From Achromobacter aloeverae (GTDB lineage Bacteria > Pseudomonadota > Gammaproteobacteria > Burkholderiales > Burkholderiaceae_B): a DNA stretch of 64,000 bases. Position numbers and translations under genes: made by a program. Numbering within the stretch: the first letter of the stretch is position 1; each line of letters starts with the position of its first letter. The DNA is taken from contig NZ_PYAL01000004.1 in assembly GCF_004121055.1 (NCBI RefSeq), positions 124,001 through 188,000 of the forward strand. Reading direction: 5' to 3'. Below, piece after piece: positions 42,729 through 51,279 of the stretch. Under the pieces are notes generated by a model. That model was given only the letters and a program-made list of their open reading frames with translations, was not told the DNA's origin and made no database searches.

Positions 42729-43976
42729 ATGCGAACCGTATATACGAACGCCACCATCATCGACAGCGTCAATCCCGAACCCCTGCCGCAGGGCGTCGTG
42801 GTGGTGGAGGACGGCAGGATCGCGCAGGTTTCGCGGGCCGATGCGTTCCAGCCGGCCGAGCAGGATGCCGTGTTCGACCTGAACGGTTCCTATCTCATGC
42901 CCGGCCTGTGGGACGTGCATGTCCATCCCGATTACCTGTCGCTGTCGACCAACCCCTTGCCCGAGCAGACGGCGTTGTTCGGTCACAGGCTGCGGTCCGC
43001 GCTGTTCGATTCCGGCATCATGGGCTTCCGTTGCGCGGGCTCCCACAACTACATGGACGTGGCCTGGCGCAATGCCTTCGATTCCGGCCAGTATGTCGGC
43101 CCCCACTTGTTCGCGAGCGGCCATTTCCTGACCACCACGGGCGGGCACTTCCTCACGTCCGGGCATGCGCTGGAATGCGATGGCCCCTATGGCTTCGTCA
43201 AGGCCATCCGCGAGCAGATCAAGAACGGCGTCGACCACATCAAGCTGAACCTGTCCGGCGGCATCATCGGACCCAAGTGGGACCTGCATACGCAATCGTT
43301 CTACCTGGACGAGGAGTTGCAGGCGGCTTTCGAAATCTGCCGCACCCGCGGCTTCAAGATCATGGCGCACGCCACGCATCCGGGCGTCGTCAAGGCCGCG
43401 ATACGACTGGGCGCGCACAGCATCGAGCACGGCTACATCATGGATGACGAGTGCATCGAGCTGTTGCTTGAGCATGGCACCTGGCTGGTGCCCACGTTGG
43501 CCATCAGCCAGCTGACGCCCAAGCAGGCCACCAATAACTGGGAGTCGACATTCGCCATCGGCCGCGGGTGGTCGCATGCGCTGTGCTGCCGCGCAGAAGT
43601 CGCGGCGCCCGTGCACGCGGAGTGGTTCCAGAAGGCGCTGAAAGCGGGGGTGAAGATGGCGCTGGGTTCGGATATCCGGCCGCTGAAGGAGGCGGCGCTG
43701 CTGGAAATGGGATTGTGGACGCGCAACGGCGCCTCGACGTGGCAGACCTTGCAGGCGGCCACCGCGCATGGCGCGGCCATCTGCGGCGTGGGCGACAAGC
43801 TGGGCACGATCGAAGTGGGCAAGATCGCCGACATGATCGTGGTGAAGGAGAGTCCGCTAAAGGATATTCATAACGTGCGCAAGCTGGAGCTGGTCATCAA
43901 GGATGGCCAGATCATCAGCGACAAACGGCCCGGCAAGCGCGCGGAAGGTCTCAAGCGCTGGACTCCCAAGCCCTAG
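42729..43976 (+). CDS. Metal-dependent amidohydrolase (imidazolonepropionase/prolidase-like)
   Basis: Cytosolic enzyme of 415 residues. Metal ligands are visible as HVHPDY (His64, His66), a later HATHPG, SIEHG, and the Asp in LGSDIRP. This is the subgroup that hydrolyses peptide-like or cyclic amide bonds. The upstream open frame extends to 42462 but is low quality; the ATG at 42729 has CCGGAAGA before it and begins the beta-sandwich domain (VYTNATIIDSV). Its last codons lie in the first unit of a 15-bp repeat that spans into the convergent gene. Confidence 0.87.
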   Translation: MRTVYTNATIIDSVNPEPLPQGVVVVEDGRIAQVSRADAFQPAEQDAVFDLNGSYLMPGLWDVHVHPDYLSLSTNPLPEQTALFGHRLRSALFDSGIMGFRCAGSHNYMDVAWRNAFDSGQYVGPHLFASGHFLTTTGGHFLTSGHALECDGPYGFVKAIREQIKNGVDHIKLNLSGGIIGPKWDLHTQSFYLDEELQAAFEICRTRGFKIMAHATHPGVVKAAIRLGAHSIEHGYIMDDECIELLLEHGTWLVPTLAISQLTPKQATNNWESTFAIGRGWSHALCCRAEVAAPVHAEWFQKALKAGVKMALGSDIRPLKEAALLEMGLWTRNGASTWQTLQAATAHGAAICGVGDKLGTIEVGKIADMIVVKESPLKDIHNVRKLELVIKDGQIISDKRPGKRAEGLKRWTPKP

Positions 43977-44034
43977 ACTCTCAAGCCCTACACTCTCAAG
44001 CCCTGGCCTCTCCAGCCTAGACTTTCCAACCCTT
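43961..44034. repeat. 15-bp tandem repeat x5 spanning two convergent stop codons
   Basis: Units such as GACTCTCAAGCCCTA run from 43961 to 44034 (four of 15 bp, one of 14 bp). The TAG stop of the plus-strand amidohydrolase comes from the first/second unit junction. The stop and last codons of the minus-strand oxidoreductase come from the fourth and fifth units. Confidence 0.85.
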
Positions 44035-45294
44035 GAAGCGCGCGATGGAAAACGCGCGCAATCCTTGCCGCCTATCCACGGTTCCCGGGCGGCCATTGAT
44101 CTCGTCGGCTATCCACGTTCCCGTGTTGACCGACTCCGTTACGCCGAGATGACCGTGACCGAAGGCGCACCAGAGGCCCGCTGCGCCGGGCACGGCACCG
44201 ATGACCGGCATGGAATCCGGCAGGCAGGGGCGATGCCCCATCCATGCCCGTGCATCGGTGGCGTCGATGCCGCCCACGCCCGCGCGCGCGTGCTCCGCCA
44301 GCACGTTCGCACGGCGCATGTTGGGCGGCCGGTCCAGCGCATCGATTTCGACGGTGCCCGCGATGCGCAACCCGCGGTCCATGGGATTGAGAAAGACCTT
44401 GCGGTCGGCCAGGACCACGATGCGTGAAATGGCATGCTGGCCCGGCTGCAATTGCAGGTGATAACCGCGCTGCGTTTGCAGGGGGACGCGCAAGCCCAGT
44501 CCGGCCAGCAGGCGCGCGGACCAGGCGCCCGCGCTCAGCACCAGGTGGGAAGCTTCCCATTGCGCATCGCCGCTGTTGGCGCGCCATCCCGTCGCCGTGC
44601 GCTGGAGCGTGGCGACGCCCGCCTGGACGAACCGGGCGCCGGCCGACAGCGTGGCGCGCGCAATGGCCTCGCAATAGTCCTGCGGGTCCGTCACGCTGCC
44701 TTCGTCGGGCAGGTATACCCCCGTGGCGTACGTCGACGATATCGCGGGTTCCAGGTCCAGAATCTCGGCGCGGCCCACGCGTTCGATGCGCAAGCCGTGG
44801 GCTTCCTTCAGCGCCCAGCCGCCCGCATCCTTGTCCAGGGAACGGGCGTCCGGGTACAGATGCAGTTGGCCATTGCGGCGTACCAGTTCGGGCCGCCCGA
44901 TTTCGCGCGCCAGGCGGGCGTGCTCGTCAACCGAGCCGCGCAGCAGGATGTGCAGGGCATCGGCGATGCGCGCGACCGTGTCCCGCCGCGACGAGAGGGC
45001 GAACCGGGCCAGCCAGGGCGCGCCCTGCCACCAGTAGCGCGCGGGGATGTGCAGCGGCCCGACGGGATCGAACAGCATCGATACCGTGTCCTTGAGCACG
45101 CCCGGCATGGCCAGCGGCGCGACCGACCCCGAGGACAGGGCGCCCGCGTTGCCCGACGAGCATTGCGATCCAGGCGGATTCGGGTCAAGCAGGGTAACCG
45201 CCACGCCGCTGCGTTGCAGGGCATAGGCCGCGCACAGGCCGACGATGCCGGCCCCGATGACCAGGGCCGAACGACTGTGGGAATCAGGCATCAT
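44017..45294 (-). CDS. FAD-dependent amine/D-amino-acid oxidoreductase (DadA-like)
   Basis: Flavoenzyme of 425 residues. The Rossmann FAD motif ALVIGAGIVGLCAAYALQ lies at about 10-27, the substrate-domain motif QTQRGYHLQL in the second half, and LWCAFGHGHLGVTES near the C-terminus completes FAD binding. This is the DAO/DadA family, which dehydrogenates D-amino acids or secondary amines. Two adjacent ATGs open the frame without a clear ribosome site. The C-terminus is encoded by a tandem repeat. It follows the Bug gene at 45363 on the same strand, so the two may be co-transcribed. Confidence 0.87.
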   Translation of the reverse strand: MMPDSHSRSALVIGAGIVGLCAAYALQRSGVAVTLLDPNPPGSQCSSGNAGALSSGSVAPLAMPGVLKDTVSMLFDPVGPLHIPARYWWQGAPWLARFALSSRRDTVARIADALHILLRGSVDEHARLAREIGRPELVRRNGQLHLYPDARSLDKDAGGWALKEAHGLRIERVGRAEILDLEPAISSTYATGVYLPDEGSVTDPQDYCEAIARATLSAGARFVQAGVATLQRTATGWRANSGDAQWEASHLVLSAGAWSARLLAGLGLRVPLQTQRGYHLQLQPGQHAISRIVVLADRKVFLNPMDRGLRIAGTVEIDALDRPPNMRRANVLAEHARAGVGGIDATDARAWMGHRPCLPDSMPVIGAVPGAAGLWCAFGHGHLGVTESVNTGTWIADEINGRPGTVDRRQGLRAFSIARFKGWKV

Positions 45295-45308
45295 GAATCA
45301 GGAGCATT

Positions 45309-45336
45309 GGTCAGGCGTCAATGGTCAGGCGTCAAT
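45309..45336. repeat. 14-bp tandem repeat x2
   Basis: TGGTCAGGCGTCAA occurs twice in tandem, followed by a partial third copy, between the Bug gene and the oxidoreductase start. It lies directly upstream of the oxidoreductase ATG and may affect its translation. Confidence 0.75.
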
Positions 45337-45362
45337 GCGCAGGCGGCTATCATCGGGCTGCA

Positions 45363-46337
45363 TCATTGCGGTTGCAAGCCTATCTTGGTGGCCACGCGCT
45401 GCCATTTGGCGGTTTCCGACGTCAGGTAGTTGGCGAAGTATTGGGGGGACTGGACATCGGTCACGATGCCGCGGTTTTCGAGGTCTTTCTTGACCGCGGG
45501 ATCGTCCAGCGCCGCTGTCGTCGCGCGCGACAAGGCCTGTACGACGGCATCCGGCGTTCCCTTGGGCGCCACCAGGCCGAACCACGTGCCGCCGGAAAAC
45601 CCAGGCACGCCGCTTTCCGCGATAGTCGGGAGGTCCGGCAGCAGGGACGAGCGCTGCGCGGTCGCCATTGCCAGCGCCTTGACCTTGCCCGACTGGATGA
45701 GCGGCAGCACCGCGGTGATGGTATCGAACGTGACCTGGATCTGTCCGCCCATCAGGTCGGTCAGCGACGGGGCGCTGCCGCGATAGGGCACATGCGTCAT
45801 CTTGATGCCAGCCTCCAGGTTCAACAATTCCCCTGTCAGGTGATTGGACGTGCCGCTGCCGAAGGACGAGAAGTTGACCGCGCCCGGATGCGCCTTGGCA
45901 TAGGCGATCAGTTCCTGCACCGTGTTGGGCGGAAAGTCCTTGTTGGCCACGAGCACGAACGGGGCCTGCCCGACCAGGGCGATGGGCGCGAAGCTCTTGT
46001 CCGGGTCGTAGGCTATGTCTTTTTTCGTCGACTTCGCGATCGATAGTTCGGGCGAGGCGCCGAACAGCAGGGTATAGCCGTCGGGCGTGGCGTTGGCCAC
46101 CAGTCCGGCGCCGATCACGCCGCCGCCGCCGGCGCGGTTTTCCACGACGAAACTTCCCTTCATGCGTTCGCTCAAGGCCTTGGCCAGCACGCGGGCGGCA
46201 ATGTCCGTGGTGCCTCCCGCGGGATAGGCCACCACCATGCGCACCGGCCGCGCGGGATAGGTCTCGGCGCCGAGCGCCGCGCCCGTGGCGGCGGCCAGCC
46301 CGGTCATGAGCAGCAGTTTGGTCAATACGTTGAACAT
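45363..46337 (-). CDS. Bug/TctC-family periplasmic solute-binding protein
   Basis: Protein of 324 residues with signal peptide (cleavage near ALGAE). Family motifs are VAYPAGGTTD, ATPDGYTLLFG, HVPYRGSAPSL and GGQIQVTFD. AAGGGGAAG precedes the ATG. It is divergent from the IclR gene, with a repeat array between them, and precedes the DadA-like gene on the same strand. A simple reading is that it captures an amino acid or amine that the flavoenzyme oxidises. Confidence 0.92.
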   Translation of the reverse strand: MFNVLTKLLLMTGLAAATGAALGAETYPARPVRMVVAYPAGGTTDIAARVLAKALSERMKGSFVVENRAGGGGVIGAGLVANATPDGYTLLFGASPELSIAKSTKKDIAYDPDKSFAPIALVGQAPFVLVANKDFPPNTVQELIAYAKAHPGAVNFSSFGSGTSNHLTGELLNLEAGIKMTHVPYRGSAPSLTDLMGGQIQVTFDTITAVLPLIQSGKVKALAMATAQRSSLLPDLPTIAESGVPGFSGGTWFGLVAPKGTPDAVVQALSRATTAALDDPAVKKDLENRGIVTDVQSPQYFANYLTSETAKWQRVATKIGLQPQ

Positions 46338-46435
46338 GGCACTTCCCCTTGTGATTATCTGAAAGTGGCAGGTTTCTGGACCTTGCCTGGCTAGAGGCTA
46401 TATCGATAGAATATTTACCTGCAATAGCGGATATT

Positions 46436-46501
46436 GCATGCCGATATCGGGTGCATGCCGATATTTGCCGCATGCCGATATCTTGCCGATATCTCGATAT
46501 C
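46436..46501. promoter_or_regulatory. Array of GCATGCCGATATC repeats, probable IclR operator
   Basis: Copies of GCATGCCGATATY start at 46436, 46453 and 46470 (17-bp period), followed by TTGCCGATATC at 46483 and TCGATATC at 46494. They lie between the divergent Bug and IclR genes, upstream of the IclR start at 46590. The repeats produce spurious ATGs in all frames. An array of direct operators for the IclR protein is likely. Confidence 0.65.
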
Positions 46502-46589
46502 CATTCGGCGCCTGGGAGAGAAGTCCATCGTGTCGCCCCCCATTTCCACACGCATCGACGACATCGCCAGGCCGCGCGGCAAGGGGAGA

Positions 46590-47384
46590 ATGCGTGCGAT
46601 GGCGCCAGCCGAGGCCGGCACGGATCGCCTGTTCGTCAACTCCGTGGCCAAATGCTTTCGCGCCCTCGAAACCTTCAATGCGGCGCAGCGGCCGCTCAGC
46701 CTGAAGGAACTTACCGAGCTGTCGGGCCTGGAGAAGAGCGCCGCGCAACGGCTCACGCATACGCTGTGCATCCTGGGCTACTTGCGCCAGCATCCGCGCA
46801 CACGCGCCTATGTGTTGTCCTCGCGACTCCTGGAGTTCAGCTACAGCATGCTGGTGACCGATCTCATCCGGGAGGCGGCCGAGCCGCATCTGCGCGCGCT
46901 GAACCTCGCTTGCCGCGAGACCGTCAACCTGATGGACCTGGAAGGCAACGAGATCGTCTACGTCCTGCGCTACCCCAGCAGCCATCCGGTCAGCGTCGAC
47001 CTGCACGTCGGGTCGCGGCTGCCGGTTTTCTGTTCGGCGGCGGGGCGCGCCATCCTGGCGTGGCTGCCCGAGGCCGAGGCGGAACACCTGCTCGCCGGGC
47101 CGCGCAAGGCCATGACGGAACACACGGTCACCGACCTCGCCGCCTTGCGGGCGATCCTGGCCCAGGCCAAGCGGGAGGGTTACGTGGTCAACAACCAGGA
47201 AGCCTTCATCGGCGATATTTCGCTGGCTGCACCGGTGTTCGACCGCGACGGCGAGGTCACGGCCGCCATCAATATCGCCGTGCCCTCGCCGCGCTGGAGC
47301 ATCGCCCGCGCGAAGAAGGAGCTCGCGCCCCTGCTGCTGCAGTGCGCGCGCCGCATCAGCAATGACCTGGCGGGCAGGCGCTGA
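46590..47384 (+). CDS. IclR-family transcriptional regulator
   Basis: Regulator of 264 residues. The winged HTH is visible as FVNSVAKCFRALETF and LSLKELTELSGLEKSAAQRL (about 13-70). The GAF-like effector domain (about 85-255) has RETVNLMDLEGNEIVYV and LPVFCSAAGRAILAW. The ATG at 46590 has AAGGGGAGA immediately before it; the open frame runs back to 46434 but this part is encoded by operator repeats. It probably governs the divergent Bug-DadA unit. Confidence 0.9.
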   Translation: MRAMAPAEAGTDRLFVNSVAKCFRALETFNAAQRPLSLKELTELSGLEKSAAQRLTHTLCILGYLRQHPRTRAYVLSSRLLEFSYSMLVTDLIREAAEPHLRALNLACRETVNLMDLEGNEIVYVLRYPSSHPVSVDLHVGSRLPVFCSAAGRAILAWLPEAEAEHLLAGPRKAMTEHTVTDLAALRAILAQAKREGYVVNNQEAFIGDISLAAPVFDRDGEVTAAINIAVPSPRWSIARAKKELAPLLLQCARRISNDLAGRR

Positions 47385-47489
47385 GGCTTGGCCGGCTGGC
47401 TTCCAGCGCCGGATATGCGTATGCTGGTCCCGGTGCGTTCAGTGCGTTCAGGCAGGTAGGCCGGCGCCGCTTCCGAGAGTCACGGCATC

Positions 47490-47741
47490 ATGATGAGTTT
47501 TCGTTCCGCGTCGCGTCTGGTCTTGCTCGCGATAGTATGCGCGTCGTTTTCCGCCTGCGCCGACACGCCATCCGGTCGTGCCGGCCCGGCCGCGCCAGGG
47601 GAGCCGGATTATGTGACGCGGCCTGTGCCCAACCCTTCCGCATCGTCGGATCAGCGTTTGACCATACGGGCGGGCGAAGCCGAGAAGCTGAGGCTGCCGT
47701 GGTTCATCCAGGATGCCAAGGACTGGGTCAACACGCGTTGA
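47490..47741 (+). CDS. Small putative lipoprotein
   Basis: Protein of 83 residues with a signal sequence and lipobox-like SFSAC (Cys23). The mature part is about 60 residues, rich in Pro, Ser and charged residues, and ends FIQDAKDWVNTR. I recognise no family. Two adjacent ATGs (47490, 47493) open the frame. It stands alone between the IclR gene and two decayed genes. Confidence 0.6.
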   Translation: MMSFRSASRLVLLAIVCASFSACADTPSGRAGPAAPGEPDYVTRPVPNPSASSDQRLTIRAGEAEKLRLPWFIQDAKDWVNTR

Positions 47742-47788
47742 ACAGCCCTTGCCTCGCGGCGCGAGGCGTAACGTCCACGGGTGCTCAG

Positions 47789-48041
47789 TCATCCCCGGCG
47801 TCGAGCGCCGGCGTGGCCCACAGGCCGTTGTGCTGGCCCAGCGAGGGGCGGCGTAAGGGGCGGGGCCAGGACTTGCTCATGCCCCAACATGTCTTCGATG
47901 GTGCGCGCCGCCGCGCACGGCACGGCGTCGCCGAAGCAGGCCTCCCATTCCAGCGCGCCGCGGGCGGCCAGGGCGGCTTCGACGACCTTGGGCGCATGCG
48001 CGAGTTCGCGGTCGCTGGGCCGAAGGCCGCATTGGCCAAGG
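47789..48041 (-). pseudogene. CaiB/BaiF-type CoA-transferase, C-terminal remnant
   Basis: An open frame of about 80 codons encodes RDRELAHAPKVVEAALAARG, then LEWEACFGDAVPCAAARTIEDMLGHEQVLA (named by its ends LEWEACFG and GHEQVLA), typical of the end of class III CoA-transferases. The first about 300 residues of the enzyme are missing and no start codon is present. It lies directly behind a 31-codon citE-like remnant, so a deletion has probably removed the end of one gene and the start of the other. Confidence 0.65.
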
Positions 48042-48137
48042 CTACCTGAGATCCAGCGAAATACCGTCGGCCGCGCTGGCCAGGGCCTTGGAAAAGCGTT
48101 CGGCGCGAGAGCCGGGTACGAACAGCGTGCTTCTCAT
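48042..48137 (-). pseudogene. HpcH/CitE-type lyase, 31-codon N-terminal remnant
   Basis: MRSTLFVPGSRAERFSKALA begins a typical CitE/HpcH CoA-ester lyase and continues to SLDLR, where a stop follows just before the expected ED of the metal site. The rest is absent. The ATG overlaps the stop of the upstream amidohydrolase (ATGA), which shows that an intact operon once ran amidohydrolase-citE-caiB. Confidence 0.65.
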
Positions 48138-49006
48138 GTCGGGGTAGTCCGGGATGGCTGGGGATCGAAACCGTAAAGGGCCAGCGGGTTGTCCACGAGC
48201 AGCCGCCGGTGCAGCGCGGCGTCGGGACTCCAGTCCGCCAACAGCCCCAGCAGGCGCGCGGCGTCGGGCATGGGCCGTTCGCCGGCGGATGCCGACGGGT
48301 GGGGCCAGTCCGTGCCCCATACCAGGCGTTCGGGCGCCGCCCCGAGCAGGGCGCGCGCCACCGGCGCGCGGTCCGCATAGCCGGGCGGGCCGCTCTGGCT
48401 GTCCAGGTAGGCGCCCGACAGCTTGATCCACGCGCGGCCCGTGTCGAGCAGGCCGCGCACGGCGGCATAGGCGGCGGCATCGTCGCCATCGATCCGCCGC
48501 AGGCGCGCGAGGTGATCCAGCACTACGGGAACGGGTTGGCGCCGCAGCATCGGCGCCAGGTCGGCGATGACCTCGGCCCGTGCGTGGACCTGGATGTGCC
48601 ACCCCAGGTCCGCGAGGCGCGGCGCCAGGTCCGCGATGGCCGCGCTGCCCAGCGCCGCGCCGCGGGCCAGGTTCAAGCGCACGCCGCGCGCGCCCTGCTC
48701 GTGCAGTTCGCGCAGCAGCGCCGGCGAAGCATCGGGTGCGACCACCACGACGGCGCGCGCCCGCGCCTGGCCGAATTGCCGCACGGCGTCGAGGGTGCAT
48801 CGGTTGTCGGTGCCGTAGCTCGACGGCTGGACGATGACCACGCGCTCCAAAGCCAGCTTCGCCTGGACCTGCCGGTATTGCGCCACGGTCGCCGGCGGCG
48901 GCTTCAGCTCGGCGTCCGGAAGATAGGGGAAGCGCGGGTCGTTGATATGGATATGGGAATCGCACGCGCCGGGCGGCACGGCGAAAGACGGCGGTTCGCT
49001 GGGCAT
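48134..49006 (-). CDS. Amidohydrolase of the 2-pyrone-4,6-dicarboxylate lactonase (COG3618) family
   Basis: TIM-barrel hydrolase of 290 residues. The metal-site motif DSHIHINDPRFPY is near the N-terminus; VVLDHLAR and VWGTDWPHP carry the later ligands, and VIVQPSSYGTDN is typical of the LigI/sulfomuconolactonase branch. It should open a lactone ring. The ATG at 49006 has AGGA upstream and begins one base after the stop of the Bug gene, so expression is coupled. The next genes, citE and caiB, are decayed, so the pathway is probably incomplete. Confidence 0.87.
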   Translation of the reverse strand: MPSEPPSFAVPPGACDSHIHINDPRFPYLPDAELKPPPATVAQYRQVQAKLALERVVIVQPSSYGTDNRCTLDAVRQFGQARARAVVVVAPDASPALLRELHEQGARGVRLNLARGAALGSAAIADLAPRLADLGWHIQVHARAEVIADLAPMLRRQPVPVVLDHLARLRRIDGDDAAAYAAVRGLLDTGRAWIKLSGAYLDSQSGPPGYADRAPVARALLGAAPERLVWGTDWPHPSASAGERPMPDAARLLGLLADWSPDAALHRRLLVDNPLALYGFDPQPSRTTPT

Positions 49007-49007
49007 G

Positions 49008-50093
49008 TCAGTCCTGGGTCGTGATGTTGTTCGCCTTGGCCAGGTCGCGCCACCGCTGCGCTTCTTCCGTGGCGTATTGCAGGAAGGCCACCTGGTCCAT
49101 GGCCACCACTTCGGCGCCGAGTTTCTGGAAGCGCTCGCGCAGCGCCGGGTCTTGCTTGGCATGCGCCAGGGCGGCGGCCAGGCGCGCCTCCACGGCCTTG
49201 GGCAAGCCGGCCGGCGCGAACAGGGCCGTATAGACTTCCGCCGTGACGCCCGGCACGCCTTGTTCCGCCAGGGTCGGCACGTCGGGCATCAGGGGTGAAC
49301 GATGCTCGCTCAATTGCGCGATGGCCCGGATGCGGCCTTCCTGCGCGATGGGCATGGACGAGCTGCTTTGGTCGAACATGCCGTCGATCTGGCCGCTGAT
49401 GACGTCGCTCATCGCCTGGCCGGCGCCCTTGTACGGGATATGGGTCACGTGCAGCCGCGATTTCTGCTTGACCAGCTCCAGCGTCAGGTGGTTGAAGGAG
49501 CCGATGCCCGGCGACCCGAAGCTCAGGCCCTCGGGCTTGCCGAGCGAATACTTCACCAGGTCCTCGAAGGTCTTGGCCGGGATCCTGGGATTGACGACCA
49601 GCAGCGAGGGCGTGGTCGTCACGCCGCCGAGGATGGTGAAGTTCTTGATCGGATCGTAGGGTACGCGACTGTTGGTCGCGGGCACCGTGGCGTTGGAGCC
49701 GCTGCTGCCCAGCATCAGGGTATAGCCGTCGGCTGGCGCGCGTGCCACGGCGCTTGCGCCGATCGCCCCGCCGCCGCCCGAGCGATTCTCGATGACGATG
49801 GCGCGGCCCAGTTCCTTGGTGAGCAGGGGCGCCAGCACGCGGGCGGTGATGTCGACATTGCCGCCGGGTGCGAAGGGCACGATCATCGTGATGGGATGGC
49901 TGGGATAGTCATCGGCCAGGGCGGGGGTAGCGGCGAGGGCGGCGGAAAGGAACAGCGTGGCCATGCCGGCGCGGCGCGGAAGGGCGGGCAGCGAGCGGGC
50001 GGGCAACGAATGGGTGGCTGGCGAATGGGTGGCTGGCGAATGGGCGGGCAACGAATGGGTGGGCAGCGAATGAGGCGGGAATGGGAGGGGCAT
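49008..50093 (-). CDS. Bug/TctC-family solute-binding protein with repeat-extended N-terminus
   Basis: Protein of 361 residues. The Bug core starts near residue 60 (DDYPSHPITMIVPFAPGGNVD) and has APADGYTLMLG and HIPYKGAGQAM. The n-region of the signal peptide is enlarged by in-frame pentapeptide repeats of the HSLPA/HSPAT type (about residues 8-37) before the hydrophobic stretch MATLFLSAALAATPALA. AGGAGA seven bases before 50093 supports the long form; an internal ATG at 49964 could give a normal short form. It is transcribed with the lactonase-like gene and divergently from the LysR gene. Confidence 0.9.
   Translation of the reverse strand: MPLPFPPHSLPTHSLPAHSPATHSPATHSLPARSLPALPRRAGMATLFLSAALAATPALADDYPSHPITMIVPFAPGGNVDITARVLAPLLTKELGRAIVIENRSGGGGAIGASAVARAPADGYTLMLGSSGSNATVPATNSRVPYDPIKNFTILGGVTTTPSLLVVNPRIPAKTFEDLVKYSLGKPEGLSFGSPGIGSFNHLTLELVKQKSRLHVTHIPYKGAGQAMSDVISGQIDGMFDQSSSSMPIAQEGRIRAIAQLSEHRSPLMPDVPTLAEQGVPGVTAEVYTALFAPAGLPKAVEARLAAALAHAKQDPALRERFQKLGAEVVAMDQVAFLQYATEEAQRWRDLAKANNITTQD
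49982..50071 (-). repeat. In-frame 15-bp tandem repeat x6 in a signal peptide
   Basis: Six adjacent 15-bp units (plus-strand form GGGTGGCTGGCGAAT) encode a five-residue repeat in the signal peptide n-region of the Bug protein. Two neighbouring units are identical, a sign of recent duplication. Confidence 0.9.
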
Positions 50094-50340
50094 GTCTTGT
50101 CTCCTGGGGAGCCGCGGGCGGCGCGTCGTTCGGTTGGGAAAGAATCGGCAGGTAGCGACGCGTCAGACGCTGGCGGTCAGGCCGCCGTCCAGCCGGCCTT
50201 GCAGCCCGGTCCATGATGCCAGTCTCCCGATCTATTTTTTCGAATATTGGGGAGTATGGCCCTGGCCGCCGGCGCGATAGCACTACAAAAGGTATGCTAA
50301 GAACATTCTTATAGTATCTTCTGCCGGGAAAGGGAGCATC

Positions 50341-51213
50341 GTGGATACCGCATGGCTGCGCAGTTTCCTGCTGGTGGTGGAGGCCGGCTCCATGGCAGAG
50401 GCCGCCCGGCGCCTGGATATCACGCCGGCAGCGGTGGCCAAGCAGTTGCGCAACCTGGAAAGGGAAGTTGGCACGCCGCTGTTGGCGCGCTCTGGCCGGA
50501 CCGTGAGGCCCACCGACGCCGGGCACCGGGTGACCGGTATCGCGCGCTCCCTGCAAGCCGACCTGGCGCAGTTGAAGCGCTCCGCCTTCGACGAGAAGAT
50601 GCAGGGGGAGTTGCGGCTGGGAACGATCAGCACGGCGCTGCACAGCCTGGTGCCCGATATGCTGGCCCGGCTGGTCAAGCGGCATCCGCGGTTGCGCGTG
50701 TTCATCCAGCCCGGCATGTCCATGGACCTGTACGACGCAGTCCAGTCGGAGGCCCTCGATGCCGCCGTATGCCTGCACCCGCAATTCGAACTGCCCAAGA
50801 CGTTCTACTGGCAGACCTTGCGCGAGGAGCCGCTGGTGGTGCTGGTGCCGCAGCGGCTGGCCCGGCGCGATCCGCACGACTTGCTGCGCCGCGAGCCGCT
50901 GATCCGCTATGACCGGACGCAATGGGGCGGCCGCCAGGCCGAGGACTATCTGCGCAAGGTGGGCATCGTGCCGCACGAAAGGTTCGAACTCAGCTCGCTG
51001 GCCGCGATCGCCATGATGGTCGATCGCGGGCTGGGCGTGTCGCTGGCTCCCGATGCGGGCTCGCCGTGGCCGGGCGGTTTGCGGCTGGCGAAGCTGCCCT
51101 TGCCCGTGTCGATGGCGCCCCGGCTGGTCGGCGTTCTGTGCCTGCGCTCGTCCGCGCGGATGGCGCTGGTGCGGCGGATGGTCGAGCTGGCGCAGGCAGC
51201 GGCGGTGCGCTGA
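50341..51213 (+). CDS. LysR-family transcriptional regulator
   Basis: Regulator of 290 residues with the HTH in WLRSFLLVVEAGSMAEAARRLD and PAAVAKQLRNLE, and an effector domain from about residue 88. It is divergent from the Bug-lactonase unit over a 247-bp gap and probably controls it. A weak GGGAAAGG site precedes the GTG start at 50341. Confidence 0.9.
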   Translation: MDTAWLRSFLLVVEAGSMAEAARRLDITPAAVAKQLRNLEREVGTPLLARSGRTVRPTDAGHRVTGIARSLQADLAQLKRSAFDEKMQGELRLGTISTALHSLVPDMLARLVKRHPRLRVFIQPGMSMDLYDAVQSEALDAAVCLHPQFELPKTFYWQTLREEPLVVLVPQRLARRDPHDLLRREPLIRYDRTQWGGRQAEDYLRKVGIVPHERFELSSLAAIAMMVDRGLGVSLAPDAGSPWPGGLRLAKLPLPVSMAPRLVGVLCLRSSARMALVRRMVELAQAAAVR

Positions 51214-51279
51214 CGGGCGGCCGGGCCGAGGACATGACGGACCAGCTTACTCTGGGATACGCAATCAATGGAGAACACC

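Noticed and set aside
46434-46589. 52-residue N-terminal extension of the IclR regulator
   Set aside because: It is encoded by the operator repeats, while a strong AAGGGGAGA site precedes the ATG at 46590.
47537-48049. Plus-strand open frame of 170 codons over the decayed genes
   Set aside because: It has no domain, starts inside the lipoprotein gene and is antisense to recognisable caiB coding sequence.
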